Assembly: GCA_017428085.1 (NCBI GenBank)
Contig: JAFRRP010000068.1
Coordinates: 1-62,467, forward strand
Reading direction: 5' to 3'
Origin: Clostridia bacterium
GTDB lineage: Bacteria > Bacillota > Clostridia > Oscillospirales > Acutalibacteraceae
DNA: 62,467 nucleotides
In this document: positions 41,982-51,620 of the stretch, one piece after another
Position numbering within the stretch: position 1 is the first letter of the stretch
How the letters are laid out: each line of letters opens with the position of its first letter
Notes under the pieces: generated by a model
Seen by the model: the letters and a program-made list of their open reading frames with translations, nothing else
What the model was told of the DNA's origin: nothing
Database searches by the model: none
Translations under genes and position numbers: made by a program

Positions 41982-43052
41982 GTGAAAAAGCATCCGCTTC
42001 TGCGGTTTTTGGTCAAGCTTTTCTCCATCGTGCTGTCGGTGGGGCTGTTGGTCGGCGTTGTCAATCATTTTTACGTCAACGGGTATTATTACCGCGACGT
42101 ATACGGCGAGATCGACAAGATGTACGACGTTCCCTATGATATCCGAATGGTCAATCTCGGCACCAGTCACGGGTTGGCTTCCTTCCGGTATCCCGATGAC
42201 GGAGTGACCCGGTATAACCTCGCGCTGTCGGGCGAAGATATCTACCATGATTTTGCCACCTTAAAGCAGTTCGCGGATCATTTGGCTCCCGGCTGTATTG
42301 TCGCGCTTCCCATCTCCTATTTTTCCTTCTGCATGTCCACGGAAGAACCCTCGCAGAAACGGTATTACGCCTATCTTGACAGAGAGTATCTGCGAGGCTT
42401 CAGCTATGAAACGCTGATCAACGCGAAATATGTGCCGGTGCTGCGCAGCGGTGAATTCATCATCAAGGACCTGATCAGGGATCAGGAGCTGGACGTGGGC
42501 GCGGCGATGATGGAGGATAACGCGGGATTATCCGACGGCGCGGCGCAGACGGTCGAGGCAGGCGTCGGTGAAACGAATGAATTGACATCCTCTTTGCAGA
42601 CGGCAACGGACGCTTTATCACAGCAGCAACGCGCGGAGAAGGAAGCGGAATTGGCCTCTCACGCCGCCGGGCGGGCGGAAAGCTGGCGTTCCGGATATAT
42701 GAAGGCCGGAAGAGCATATATAGAGGAGAACACGAGAATTTTGACGGATATGGTCAATTTCTGTTTTGAAAACGGTTTTCGCCCTGTTTTGGTATCGACG
42801 CCGATCTATCAGGCTTTGAACGAACAATTCAGCGAGGAAGAACTGGAAATATGCTATTTTGAACCGATGCGGACCGTTGCGGCGGAAACCGGCGTTCCGT
42901 ATCTGGATCTGTCCCACGACGAAGCGCTTTCCGGTACGCCGGAGTATTACGGCAACAGCGACCACATGAACGCGGACGGCGCGGCGGCGTTTTATGAGCG
43001 ATACACGGAATGTCTGCGGCAGATCGGGTATCTGGAAGAGGCTGGGTCATGA
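41982..43052 (+). CDS. SGNH-fold acyltransferase partner (AlgJ/AlgX/DltD-like)
   Basis: A 356-residue membrane-anchored protein: one transmembrane helix (about 9-27), then an extracellular SGNH hydrolase fold. The nucleophile is Ser62 in NLGTSHG and the Asp-His pair is Asp327/His328 in NSDHMNADGA. The central part (about 170-235) is Gln/Ala/Glu-rich and probably coiled. GTG start 10 nt after AAGAAGGGG. With the MBOAT protein it should transfer acyl groups to the polysaccharide outside the membrane. Confidence 0.83.
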   Translation: MKKHPLLRFLVKLFSIVLSVGLLVGVVNHFYVNGYYYRDVYGEIDKMYDVPYDIRMVNLGTSHGLASFRYPDDGVTRYNLALSGEDIYHDFATLKQFADHLAPGCIVALPISYFSFCMSTEEPSQKRYYAYLDREYLRGFSYETLINAKYVPVLRSGEFIIKDLIRDQELDVGAAMMEDNAGLSDGAAQTVEAGVGETNELTSSLQTATDALSQQQRAEKEAELASHAAGRAESWRSGYMKAGRAYIEENTRILTDMVNFCFENGFRPVLVSTPIYQALNEQFSEEELEICYFEPMRTVAAETGVPYLDLSHDEALSGTPEYYGNSDHMNADGAAAFYERYTECLRQIGYLEEAGS

Positions 43053-44023
43053 AACTGATTTCTGTGATCGTGCCCGTATACAATACGGCGGAATATCTGG
43101 ACGCCTGCGTGGGATCCATCGTCGGGCAGACCTACCGTGAGCTGGAGATCATTTTGGTGGACGACGGCTCTACGGATCGCAGTCCGGAGATGTGTGATGC
43201 GTGGGCGGAAAGGGACCCCCGGATCCGTGTGATCCACAAAGAGAACGGCGGCCTTTCCTCTGCCCGCAACGCCGGGATGAAGATTGCCACCGGCGCTTAT
43301 TGCGGTTTTGTGGACAGCGACGATCTTATCAGCCCACGCATGTTTGAAACGCTTTATACATTGGCGATCGATTGGAATGCCGATATCGTCCAATGCGGGT
43401 ATTCCTGCTTTTTCGATCATTCCGTTTTTTCTTTCCCGGAGGATCCCGGGCTTGATGAGGAGATTGCGTTTGACGCGCATGACGCCGTAAAATCTCTCCT
43501 GACAGACGGAAGGGTGGATGTGATCTGCTGCAATAAACTGGTAACCGGTGAAATAGCGAAAAGCGTTCCGTTTGAGGAAGGTAGGATCAACGAGGACGTT
43601 CTTTGGACCTATCGCGTTCTGGAAAAAGTGAAAAAAACCGTCGTGACATCCGAACCGTTATATGGGTATTATCAGCGGGAAGGCAGTATCATGAACAGCC
43701 GGTATACCGAAAAACGGTTTGACGGCATTTACGCGTTGGAACAGCGGGCAAAGGAAGTAAAGCAGTCCTTCCCGGATCTTTTTCCGTTGGCGGAACGGAA
43801 CTATGCCGGCGGGTGTATGTACCATTACCAATGGCTGTGCCGTCTGCCGGACAGCGAGGAATACCGCGGTTACCGTAAAAGACTGCACGACCTGTTCTGT
43901 TCCGCCGATTTGGAAACCGTTTATTCCGTGACAGGGCTGAAATACCGCGTCTGGTATGCGATGTTCCGTGTCATGCCGACGCTGACCTGTCAAATCAGGA
44001 ATTTGCTGAAGATAGGATTGTAG
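43049..44023 (+). CDS. Glycosyltransferase family 2
   Basis: A 324-residue GT-A transferase with LISVIVPVYN, VDDGSTD, ENGGLSSARN, VDSDD (DxD-type motif) and NEDVLWTY as the base region. ATGA overlap with the SGNH gene. It closely resembles the next gene, suggesting duplication within the locus. Confidence 0.88.
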   Translation: MKLISVIVPVYNTAEYLDACVGSIVGQTYRELEIILVDDGSTDRSPEMCDAWAERDPRIRVIHKENGGLSSARNAGMKIATGAYCGFVDSDDLISPRMFETLYTLAIDWNADIVQCGYSCFFDHSVFSFPEDPGLDEEIAFDAHDAVKSLLTDGRVDVICCNKLVTGEIAKSVPFEEGRINEDVLWTYRVLEKVKKTVVTSEPLYGYYQREGSIMNSRYTEKRFDGIYALEQRAKEVKQSFPDLFPLAERNYAGGCMYHYQWLCRLPDSEEYRGYRKRLHDLFCSADLETVYSVTGLKYRVWYAMFRVMPTLTCQIRNLLKIGL

Positions 44024-44025
44024 TG

Positions 44026-44988
44026 ATGTCTTTGATCAGTGTGATCGTTCCCGTTTATCAAGTGGAACCGTATCTGGCCCGCTGTGTGGACAGCATTTTG
44101 GGCCAGACGCTGCCGGATTTCGAGCTGTGGCTGGTGGACGACGGCTCGCCGGACGGCTGTCCCGCCCTGTGCGACGCTTACGCCGCGCGGGACGGCCGTG
44201 TACAAGTGATCCACAAGGAAAACGGCGGCTTATCCTCCGCCCGGAACGCCGCGCTGGATAAATTCAACGGGCGGTACGTTTGCTTTGCGGACAGCGACGA
44301 CTATCTCGCGCCGGACGCGTTGGAGACCATGTACGCCGCTTTGACGGAGACCGGCGCCGACGTGGCGGTGGGCAACATGGAAGCCTTCGACGAGACCGGC
44401 GCTGTGCGGGAGTTTTATCATCCCGCGGAGGAACGGACCGTGCTGGAGGGGGACGAAATGCTTTCCACGCTGAACCAGCCCTGCGCGCCGAACCGGCTGT
44501 ACCGGGCGGAGATCTATCGTGAGCTTCGTTTCCCGGAGGAGCGACTGTACGAGGACGTATTCGTCTACCATAAAGTGCTGGCGCAGTGCAGACGAATGGT
44601 ACTGACGGGGAAGACCGGGTATTATTATATGATCCGTTCGGACAGCATCATGCATTCCCGGTACGATATCCGGTTTACGGATATCATCTATGCCATCCGG
44701 GAGCGTTATGAATGGCTGGATTCCGTCGGGCAGCATACGCTTGCCGACGAAGCGCGTCTGTTTATCTATTCCCGGGTCGCGGTGGCTTACGCCCATCTGG
44801 ACCCGCATGATCCCGTCCACCGCGCGAAGCTGGAGGAGATCACGGAGATCTACCGGGACTGTTACCGCGTCCTGATGAAGGACGGTTCGGTATCCGCCAA
44901 ACAAAAGCTGCGGCTCTGGCTGCTGTACCGGCTGCCCGCCGTCCATACCGCGTTATTCGGCAGAAAAATGCCGCCGGCGCTGGGGTGA
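44026..44988 (+). CDS. Glycosyltransferase family 2
   Basis: A 320-residue GT-A transferase with SLISVIVPVYQ, VDDGSPDG, ENGGLSSARN, ADSDDYL and YEDVFVYHK. It is a likely paralogue of the preceding gene. ATG at 44026 is chosen over a GTG one codon earlier, with AGGA upstream. The gap to the previous stop is 2 nt. Confidence 0.88.
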   Translation: MSLISVIVPVYQVEPYLARCVDSILGQTLPDFELWLVDDGSPDGCPALCDAYAARDGRVQVIHKENGGLSSARNAALDKFNGRYVCFADSDDYLAPDALETMYAALTETGADVAVGNMEAFDETGAVREFYHPAEERTVLEGDEMLSTLNQPCAPNRLYRAEIYRELRFPEERLYEDVFVYHKVLAQCRRMVLTGKTGYYYMIRSDSIMHSRYDIRFTDIIYAIRERYEWLDSVGQHTLADEARLFIYSRVAVAYAHLDPHDPVHRAKLEEITEIYRDCYRVLMKDGSVSAKQKLRLWLLYRLPAVHTALFGRKMPPALG

Positions 44989-45000
44989 AAGGGATATGAG

Positions 45001-46002
45001 ATGGAAATCAAAATCAGCGTGATCGTCCCCGTCTACAATATGGAGCAGTATCTCCGGGAGTGCCTCGACAGCATCCTCGGGCAAACCTTGCGCGAAATAG
45101 AAGTCGTCGTGATCAACGACGGCTCGACCGACGGGTCGCTTACGATCCTGCGGGAATATGAAAAAAAAGACGGCCGCGTCAGGGTGATCGACAAGCCGAA
45201 CGAGGGCGTGGGCAAAGCCCGCAACGACGGGCTGAAAGCGGCGGCGGGGGAGTTCGTCGCGTTTATGGACAGCGACGACTATTACCCGAACGATACCGTA
45301 CTGGAAACGCTGTACCGCGCGGTGAAGGACAGCGGCGTGCGGATCGCCGGCGGGCGGAAAAACCGTCTCCTGACGGACGGAACCGTCGAAAAAGATACGT
45401 TCGCCGTGGAGGACTGCGGGCTGCGGTTCGACGCCTCCGGTTTGACGGAGTACGCGGCGTATCAGTACGATTACGGCTATACGCAGTATGTGTTTGACCG
45501 GGAGATGCTGCAGCAAAACGGGATCTTTTTTCCGGCGTACAAGCGTTTTCAGGACCCGCCGTTCTTTGTGCGGGCGATGATCGCCGCCGGCCGGTTTTAC
45601 GTCGCCGACTGCGAGAGCTACTGCTACCGGATGGTGCCCAACGAGGGGAAGTATTCCGTCAAAAGCACGGTGGATTTCCTCTGCGGTCTGACGGATAACC
45701 TGAACGTCTCGCGGCAGAACGGCTTGGCCAAGCTGCATTATCTCTCCGCGATGCGCCTGGACCGGGAAGGCTCGTTTATGGCGATCCGCAATCTGTACGA
45801 CCCCGACCGGGCGCAGATCCTGTCCCGTATCATCCGCGCGACCGCGCTGGTGGACTGCGACTGGCTGAAAGCGGAGGGGTACGCCCTGCCGGAGCCCTTC
45901 GTGCCGGAGGTGTTCGAGTACGCGGCCGCCACGGCGGAAAAATACGAAAAACTCAGACAGAACAAGGCGGTCAAAGCCGCCAGAAAGATCATCGGGAGAT
46001 AA
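45001..46002 (+). CDS. Glycosyltransferase family 2
   Basis: A 333-residue GT-A transferase with ISVIVPVYN, INDGSTDGS, VGKARNDGL, MDSDDYY and RFQDPPFFVRAM. The C-terminal region (about 230-333) is helical. It completes a run of three GT2 genes with short gaps. Donor unknown. Confidence 0.87.
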   Translation: MEIKISVIVPVYNMEQYLRECLDSILGQTLREIEVVVINDGSTDGSLTILREYEKKDGRVRVIDKPNEGVGKARNDGLKAAAGEFVAFMDSDDYYPNDTVLETLYRAVKDSGVRIAGGRKNRLLTDGTVEKDTFAVEDCGLRFDASGLTEYAAYQYDYGYTQYVFDREMLQQNGIFFPAYKRFQDPPFFVRAMIAAGRFYVADCESYCYRMVPNEGKYSVKSTVDFLCGLTDNLNVSRQNGLAKLHYLSAMRLDREGSFMAIRNLYDPDRAQILSRIIRATALVDCDWLKAEGYALPEPFVPEVFEYAAATAEKYEKLRQNKAVKAARKIIGR

Positions 46003-46015
46003 ACGGAGGTCCGAG

Positions 46016-46648
46016 ATGGGAAACAGTATCCTCGCCCGCGCGGAGCATAAATGGTTTATAAAAAGAAGAATAAAGAGGTTGAAGAATAAAACGCCGTCGA
46101 TCATTGCCAACAATTGCAACGGCGGTGTTATGGCGCACGATCTCGGCTTGCCTTTTAACAGTCCGTTGGTCAATGCCGGAATGTACGCGCCGTATTACAT
46201 CCGTTTTTTGTCGAATATCGAGCATTACTTTGCGCAGCCGCTGGTACGGATCGAGGACGACAAGGATGGATGGTTTACCGCACAATGTGATGATATCCAA
46301 ATCTTGTTGGGGCATACCAAAACATACGAGGAAGCGGTTGAAAACTGGGAGCGCCGGAAAAAGCGGTTTGATCCTGATAACATGTATGTCATTTTTTGCG
46401 ATAAGATGAATTGTACCTATGAGATCATCAAGGCGTTTGACGCGCTGCCTTACCCGCATAAGGTGATCTTTACCCACAAGCCTTATCCCGAGTTCAAAAG
46501 CGCGTTCTATATCAGGGGTTTTGAGGAGCAGGAGGAGGTCGGCGTGCTGTCCGACTGGAAGCCCGGTTTTTTCAAGCGCCGCTGGCTGGACCAATTTGAT
46601 TCCGTTGCCTTTTTGAACGGGGATATCTACCATTTTTCGGGGAAGTGA
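46016..46648 (+). CDS. DUF1919 family protein
   Basis: A 210-residue protein of the DUF1919 family found in capsule and exopolysaccharide loci. Recognisable blocks are IIANNCNGGVMAHDLGLPFNSP (near 29-50), APYYIRFL, EEAVENWERRKKR, YVIFCDKMNC and KVIFTHKPYP. Some relatives are annotated as exopolysaccharide biosynthesis proteins; the reaction is unknown. GGAGG precedes the ATG. It lies between the GT2 group and the asparagine-synthase-like gene. Confidence 0.83.
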   Translation: MGNSILARAEHKWFIKRRIKRLKNKTPSIIANNCNGGVMAHDLGLPFNSPLVNAGMYAPYYIRFLSNIEHYFAQPLVRIEDDKDGWFTAQCDDIQILLGHTKTYEEAVENWERRKKRFDPDNMYVIFCDKMNCTYEIIKAFDALPYPHKVIFTHKPYPEFKSAFYIRGFEEQEEVGVLSDWKPGFFKRRWLDQFDSVAFLNGDIYHFSGK

Positions 46649-46654
46649 AAAAAC

Positions 46655-48232
46655 ATGAGACAATTATCCGGGCGCTGTTGTATTGGCAAAAAAGAATACG
46701 TCGACGGTTCGACGGGCGTGTATACTTACGCGGACGAAGCCTGTTCGCTGTGGGTGCTGGGTCGCTGCCTGACCGGGGAGACCTGTAACGACGGCGCGGC
46801 GCTGCTCTCGCTGTTCCGGGAATACGGCGACAGTGTGACGGAACACCTGAACGGCGCGTATATCGCGGTCTTTTTCCGCAAGGACGACGGCTCGCTGCAC
46901 GTGTTCCACGACCGCGCCACGTCGCCGGTGGCGCTGTACTACACACAAAAGGATGGCGTCGTGTATCTTTCCACGTCGCTGAAAACGCTGCTGGCGGAAT
47001 CGAAGATCGACCGGAAGCTGAACGAGAGTGTGATCGAGGAGTTCCTCGTCAACGGGTTCCTGTACGGCGCCGACACGCTGGTGGAGGGCGTTCACAAAAT
47101 CAAGGGCTATCACTGTCTGGTGATTGATGGCGACGGCGTGAAGCAGCAGCCTGTGAAATACCCCTTTGAGACGATCCCCAAGGGGGAAGCGCTGGAACGC
47201 TTCAAGCCCGTGCTGGACCGGTCCGTTCAAAGGAGTCTGGAGGGGCTGGACGACGTGAGCTTCCCGCTGTCCAGCGGGTACGATTCCAACTATATCGCCT
47301 ACGTCACGACCGAGCTGGCGGGGAAGCCCGCCACGGCGTTTTCCGTCGGCGGAAGGCGCGGCAAAAACGAAGTGCCCATCGTGGAGCAAAACGCGCCGCA
47401 TTACAGAAAATTGACGCTGAAAACCGCCCTGACGGACGACGACTCCCTGCGGCATTTCCCGGATATCGTCTGGCGGCTGGAGGGCAACGTCTACGAAAGC
47501 GGCCTGTTTTTACAGTACGAGCTGATGAAGCTGGTCGCCGGTTCCGGCAAAACATCCCTGCTCTGCGGGGAGACGGCGGATCAGGTGATGAACCTGAACT
47601 ATCTGCGGGAGGACCGGATCTTCCCGCCGCCCGGGGAAAACGGCCCCCGGTACTACGAGTTCAGCGAGTACCCCTATATTTTCAGCAGCTATCTGATCCT
47701 GAAAAAAAGCGGCATCCTCGCCGATTCCTTCGGCATTGAAGCGCGTTACCCCTATCTGGACGAGCCCCTGATCTCCGTCTGTTACGCATTGAGAAACATC
47801 AGCCGCAAGGACAAGCGCGTGCACGTGGCCAACTGCGGCGAGTGTCTGCCGCGGGAGGTGACTGCCAACATGAGCAAGATCGGCGGTTCCACGGAGTTCC
47901 ATTCCCTGTTCAACTCCGAAAGGGAGATGAAGACGTTCTTCGCCGCGGTGGAACGGAGCGATTTCTTCAAGACGCATCTGCCGCTGATCAAAAAGTATTC
48001 CTATGAGGAATCCCAGAAGCAGACCGGCGTCACGCTCTTGAAAACGAAGCTGCGCAACGCGGCGCTGGCCCTGCTGCACATCCGGAAGGATACCTATTTC
48101 AACGAGGAAATGAAGCTGAAAGAGTATTTCTCCGTCGCCTACCTGATCTTATTCCAAAAGCTGTTTATTGAAGGACAGCCGGATTTTACCGCGCCCTCCT
48201 GCGAGCTCACGTTTGAGGAAGCGCTGCGCTGA
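46655..48232 (+). CDS. Asparagine-synthase-like amidotransferase lacking the Cys2 nucleophile
   Basis: A 525-residue homologue of class B asparagine synthetase. The N-terminal half resembles the class II glutaminase domain (NGAYIAVFFRKDDGSLHVFHDR, LSTSLKTLL) but starts MRQLSGRCC instead of Met-Cys, so the N-terminal nucleophile needed to hydrolyse glutamine is absent. The synthetase half keeps the PP-loop SSGYDS (206-211) for ATP adenylation of a carboxylate, with LCGETADQV and EARYPYLDEPL. Homologues in O-antigen loci (WbpS, WbtH type) amidate HexNAc uronic acids. This copy could use free ammonia or another amine on the uronic acid predicted from 32195-34501; that is inference. RBS is weak (GGGGAAG). 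Confidence 0.8.
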   Translation: MRQLSGRCCIGKKEYVDGSTGVYTYADEACSLWVLGRCLTGETCNDGAALLSLFREYGDSVTEHLNGAYIAVFFRKDDGSLHVFHDRATSPVALYYTQKDGVVYLSTSLKTLLAESKIDRKLNESVIEEFLVNGFLYGADTLVEGVHKIKGYHCLVIDGDGVKQQPVKYPFETIPKGEALERFKPVLDRSVQRSLEGLDDVSFPLSSGYDSNYIAYVTTELAGKPATAFSVGGRRGKNEVPIVEQNAPHYRKLTLKTALTDDDSLRHFPDIVWRLEGNVYESGLFLQYELMKLVAGSGKTSLLCGETADQVMNLNYLREDRIFPPPGENGPRYYEFSEYPYIFSSYLILKKSGILADSFGIEARYPYLDEPLISVCYALRNISRKDKRVHVANCGECLPREVTANMSKIGGSTEFHSLFNSEREMKTFFAAVERSDFFKTHLPLIKKYSYEESQKQTGVTLLKTKLRNAALALLHIRKDTYFNEEMKLKEYFSVAYLILFQKLFIEGQPDFTAPSCELTFEEALR

Positions 48233-48253
48233 AAAACCGTTCAAGAGGTACTT

Positions 48254-49111
48254 ATGGAACAACAGACGTTTGAAACCATCATCGAACCAAAGAATAAGAT
48301 ATTCGACCTGAACCTGAAGGAGCTGTGGAAATACCGGGACCTGATCCGGCTGTTCGTCAAGCGGAATTTTATCTCGCAGTACAAGCAGACGGTGCTGGGC
48401 CCCGCGTGGGCGGTGATCCAGCCGCTGCTGACGACAGTCATCTTCACGCTGATCTTCGGCAATATCGCGGGACTGGCGCCGGGCGGCGTCAACAGCTTCG
48501 TGTATTACCTGTGCGGCACCGTTTTCTGGCAGTACTTTGCCTCCTGCCTCACCATGGTCAGCCACACCTTTACCGGCAACGCCAACATTTTCGGCAAGGT
48601 CTATTTCCCCCGCATGGTGCTGCCGGTTTCCACGGTGCTCACCAACCTGATCTCGCTGGCGATCCAGTTCGGTTTCTTCTTGGTCGCGTGGGGGATCTTC
48701 CTGTTCATCCCCGGTTATGAGATGCACCCCGGCTGGGAGATCGTGCTGCTGCCGCTGCTGCTGCTGGAGATGGCGCTGCTGGCGCTGGGCTGCGGCATCA
48801 TCATCTCGGCGCTGACCACGAAGTACCGGGACCTGGCCATGCTGGTCTCCTTCGGTGTGCAGCTTTGGATGTATGCCACCCCCGTGGCCTATTCCGCCGC
48901 CATGTTCCAGGGCGGCAGATGGGATTTTATCTATTGGTGCAACCCCACCTGCCCGATCATTGAGACGATCCGCTACGCTTTCCTCGGCCCCGCCGCGGCG
49001 CAGTTCCGCCCCGGCATGTGGGGGATCAGCTGGATCACCACCTTCGTGATCCTGTTCATCGGCGTCCTGCTGTTCAGCCGGGTGGAAAAGACGTTTATGG
49101 ATACGGTGTAA
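48254..49111 (+). CDS. wzm: Polysaccharide ABC transporter permease (Wzm/TagG-like)
   Basis: A 285-residue ABC-2 type permease with six membrane segments. DLIRLFVKRNFISQYKQTVLGPAWAVIQPLL before TM1 is the signature of Wzm/TagG proteins that export polymers linked to undecaprenyl diphosphate. The late TTKYRDLAML loop and PIIETIRYAFLG are also conserved. It pairs with the ATPase at 50342, with a glycosyltransferase gene between them. Confidence 0.9.
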   Translation: MEQQTFETIIEPKNKIFDLNLKELWKYRDLIRLFVKRNFISQYKQTVLGPAWAVIQPLLTTVIFTLIFGNIAGLAPGGVNSFVYYLCGTVFWQYFASCLTMVSHTFTGNANIFGKVYFPRMVLPVSTVLTNLISLAIQFGFFLVAWGIFLFIPGYEMHPGWEIVLLPLLLLEMALLALGCGIIISALTTKYRDLAMLVSFGVQLWMYATPVAYSAAMFQGGRWDFIYWCNPTCPIIETIRYAFLGPAAAQFRPGMWGISWITTFVILFIGVLLFSRVEKTFMDTV

Positions 49112-49115
49112 GCGC

Positions 49116-50330
49116 ATGAAACACATCATTATCGTTCTGCATTCGCTGGCTGTCGGCGGGGCAGAACGGCGGCTGTCGTCGGTCGCCAACTACATCGCCG
49201 CGCAGGGGCACCGGGTGACGATGCTGCTGATCGACAACCCTGTGGTGAAATTCGAGGTCGACCCGCGGATCAAGGTCGTCTGCGTCAACCAGTCGCCGGA
49301 TCATATGTCAGACTATGACCCTGAAAAGTGTGAGCTGTTCCGGCTGCCGAAACCGGCAAATCCGACTTTTCTTGAGAACGCCCGGCTTCGTGCGCAGCGT
49401 GCGTTACATGATATGAATGTGCAGATGACGGAAACGGAATTGTATCTGAAATACCGTTATGCCGTTCCGCTGCGGGAATACATCCGGCAGTATCCCGACG
49501 CGATCGTCGTTTCCTTTATGACGACGCCGAATATCAGCACGATGATGGCGGTGAGGGACTTGCCGAACCGGGCGCTGTTCGGGGACTGTACGGACGCCTC
49601 CGCGGAGTTTCCTGCGGATTCCCCGTACCATGTCCTGCGGAAGAAGTATTACCGGCGAGCAGACGGCGCGATCTTACAGACGGATGCGCAGCGGGAGAAT
49701 TACGGTTTTTTGCCGGATATCCCGAAATCCGTTATTCCGAATTTCATCCGGGGCGATCATCTGCCGGACAGATTTGCCGGGACGCGAAAAAAAGAGATCG
49801 TTACGTTCTGCCGGTTGAGCCCGGTCAAGAATATCCCGCTGCTGTTTGACGCTTTTTCGATGCTTTATCGGGATCACCCGGAGTATGTCCTCTCCATCTA
49901 CGGTGAAGGCGGGATAAGAGACGAGCTGAAAAACAGGGCCGATGCGTTGCATTTGGCAGATTCCGTTCATTTTTATGATTTTGATCTCAATATTCATGAT
50001 AAGATAAAAGACGCGGCCATGTTCGTCTCCTCGTCGGACCGAGAGGGCATCTCCAACTCCATGCTGGAGGCCATGGCGATCGGCCTGCCCTGCGTATGTA
50101 CGGACTGCGCCGGGGGCGGTGCCCGGATGATGATCGATGACCATGTCAATGGGCTGCTGGTGCCGATAAAGGACGTGAACGCGCTGTATCACGCCATGAA
50201 AGAGGTCGTCGAAAATCCTGAGCTGGCGGAGGCCATGTCCCGCAACGCGGTAAAAATCAAAGACCGGCTTCGCCCGGAGGTGATCTGCCGGCAGATGCTG
50301 GACGCGATCCTCGGCGAAGCGGAACAATAA
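49116..50330 (+). CDS. Glycosyltransferase family 4
   Basis: A 404-residue GT-B transferase: HSLAVGGAERRLSSVANY at the N-terminus, the FCRLSPVKNIPLLFDAF strand, and DREGISNSMLEAMAIG with the E-x7-E pair. It lies between the two exporter genes, which is common when a transferase acts late in chain assembly or capping. Gap to the permease gene is 4 nt. Confidence 0.87.
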   Translation: MKHIIIVLHSLAVGGAERRLSSVANYIAAQGHRVTMLLIDNPVVKFEVDPRIKVVCVNQSPDHMSDYDPEKCELFRLPKPANPTFLENARLRAQRALHDMNVQMTETELYLKYRYAVPLREYIRQYPDAIVVSFMTTPNISTMMAVRDLPNRALFGDCTDASAEFPADSPYHVLRKKYYRRADGAILQTDAQRENYGFLPDIPKSVIPNFIRGDHLPDRFAGTRKKEIVTFCRLSPVKNIPLLFDAFSMLYRDHPEYVLSIYGEGGIRDELKNRADALHLADSVHFYDFDLNIHDKIKDAAMFVSSSDREGISNSMLEAMAIGLPCVCTDCAGGGARMMIDDHVNGLLVPIKDVNALYHAMKEVVENPELAEAMSRNAVKIKDRLRPEVICRQMLDAILGEAEQ

Positions 50331-50341
50331 GGAATAAAAAA

Positions 50342-51613
50342 ATGAATGATTTAGCCATTAAAATCGAGCACGTCTCCAAACAGTACCGGCTCGGCGCCAT
50401 CGGCGGCGGCACGCTGCGAGGCGATATCCAGTCCTACATCGCCCGGAAAAAGGGGAAGGAAGACCCGAACAGCAAGGTCGGGTCCGACGCCGCCTATCAT
50501 AAGAACGAAAAGTTTTTGGCGCTGGACGACGTCTCCTTTGAGGTAAAAAAGGGGGAGATCGTGGGCATCATCGGCCACAACGGCGCCGGAAAATCCACGC
50601 TGCTCAAGCTCCTGTCCCGGGTGACGGCACCGACGGAGGGCAAAATCGGCATCAACGGCCGCATCGCCTCCATGCTGGAGGTGGGCACCGGGTTCCATCC
50701 CGAGCTGACCGGGCGGGAGAACGTCTATATGAACGGCGCGATCCTCGGCATGACCAAGGCGGAGATCGACCGGAAATTCGACGCTATCGTGCAGTTTGCC
50801 GAGATGGAAAAGTTCATCGATACGCCGGTGAAGCGCTATTCCAGCGGCATGTACGTGAAGCTGGCGTTCGCCGTGGCCGCTCATCTGGACAGCGAGATCA
50901 TGGTGATGGACGAGGTGCTGGCCGTGGGCGATATGAAGTTCCAGGACAAGTGCCTCGGCAAGATGAGCGACGTTTCCAACCAGGAGGGCCGCACCGTCCT
51001 CTACGTCAGCCACAACATGAGCACCATCAAGCGCCTGTGTAACCGCTGCATCGTCCTCGACCACGGTAAGGTGATCTTTGACGGGGACGTGAACGAGGCT
51101 GTTGAGATTTATTCCAACGCAAAAAAAACGTGGAAACCGTTTCATGAATTTAAGAAAGCGGATTATTGGGATTACTATCCCCGGAACGTGCGGATGCTGA
51201 ACGCTTCCTTCCCGGATACGCAGGATTGCGTTTTCAACTGGGGAGACAAAATCAGATGTGAAATCCAGTGCGAATCGGATGTGGATATCGATAATCTGCG
51301 GCTGCGGGTTGAATTCCTTAACGCGTCCGAATCACTGACCGGCGTTGCCTGCTCTGATTATATCGGATCTTTTACGAAAGGTGAAACAAGGAATATCTCA
51401 TTTTCATTTGGCACAGATATGCTAAGTGCAGGAAAATATAAATTGACGTTTGCGTTGTATTATGCCAATGAGTTGGGGTTGAGTACGACGGTTGATCTTG
51501 GCAGAAAAGCGCTGCGATTCCAACTGAACGACGTCCCCTGTGAGGAGAGAATTGTCGGAGATTTCAGAATGGGCGGGTTTACGCGATATCCGAATATCGA
51601 ATTGTTGAGGTAA
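50342..51613 (+). CDS. wzt: Polysaccharide ABC transporter ATPase with Wzt carbohydrate-binding domain
   Basis: A 423-residue ATPase. The nucleotide-binding domain (1-about 250) has Walker [13 protein letters not shown] signature YSSGMYVKL, and Walker [13 protein letters not shown]. From about 265 a beta-sandwich (Wzt_C) follows, with [15 protein letters not shown] and [14 protein letters not shown]; in known systems this domain recognises the modified non-reducing end of the polymer, such as a cap. This implies that export depends on a terminal structure made by locus enzymes. The last 200 bp of the gene are much richer in A/T. Confidence 0.9.
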   Translation: MNDLAIKIEHVSKQYRLGAIGGGTLRGDIQSYIARKKGKEDPNSKVGSDAAYHKNEKFLALDDVSFEVKKGEIVGIIGHNGAGKSTLLKLLSRVTAPTEGKIGINGRIASMLEVGTGFHPELTGRENVYMNGAILGMTKAEIDRKFDAIVQFAEMEKFIDTPVKRYSSGMYVKLAFAVAAHLDSEIMVMDEVLAVGDMKFQDKCLGKMSDVSNQEGRTVLYVSHNMSTIKRLCNRCIVLDHGKVIFDGDVNEAVEIYSNAKKTWKPFHEFKKADYWDYYPRNVRMLNASFPDTQDCVFNWGDKIRCEIQCESDVDIDNLRLRVEFLNASESLTGVACSDYIGSFTKGETRNISFSFGTDMLSAGKYKLTFALYYANELGLSTTVDLGRKALRFQLNDVPCEERIVGDFRMGGFTRYPNIELLR

Positions 51614-51620
51614 ATGCTTT

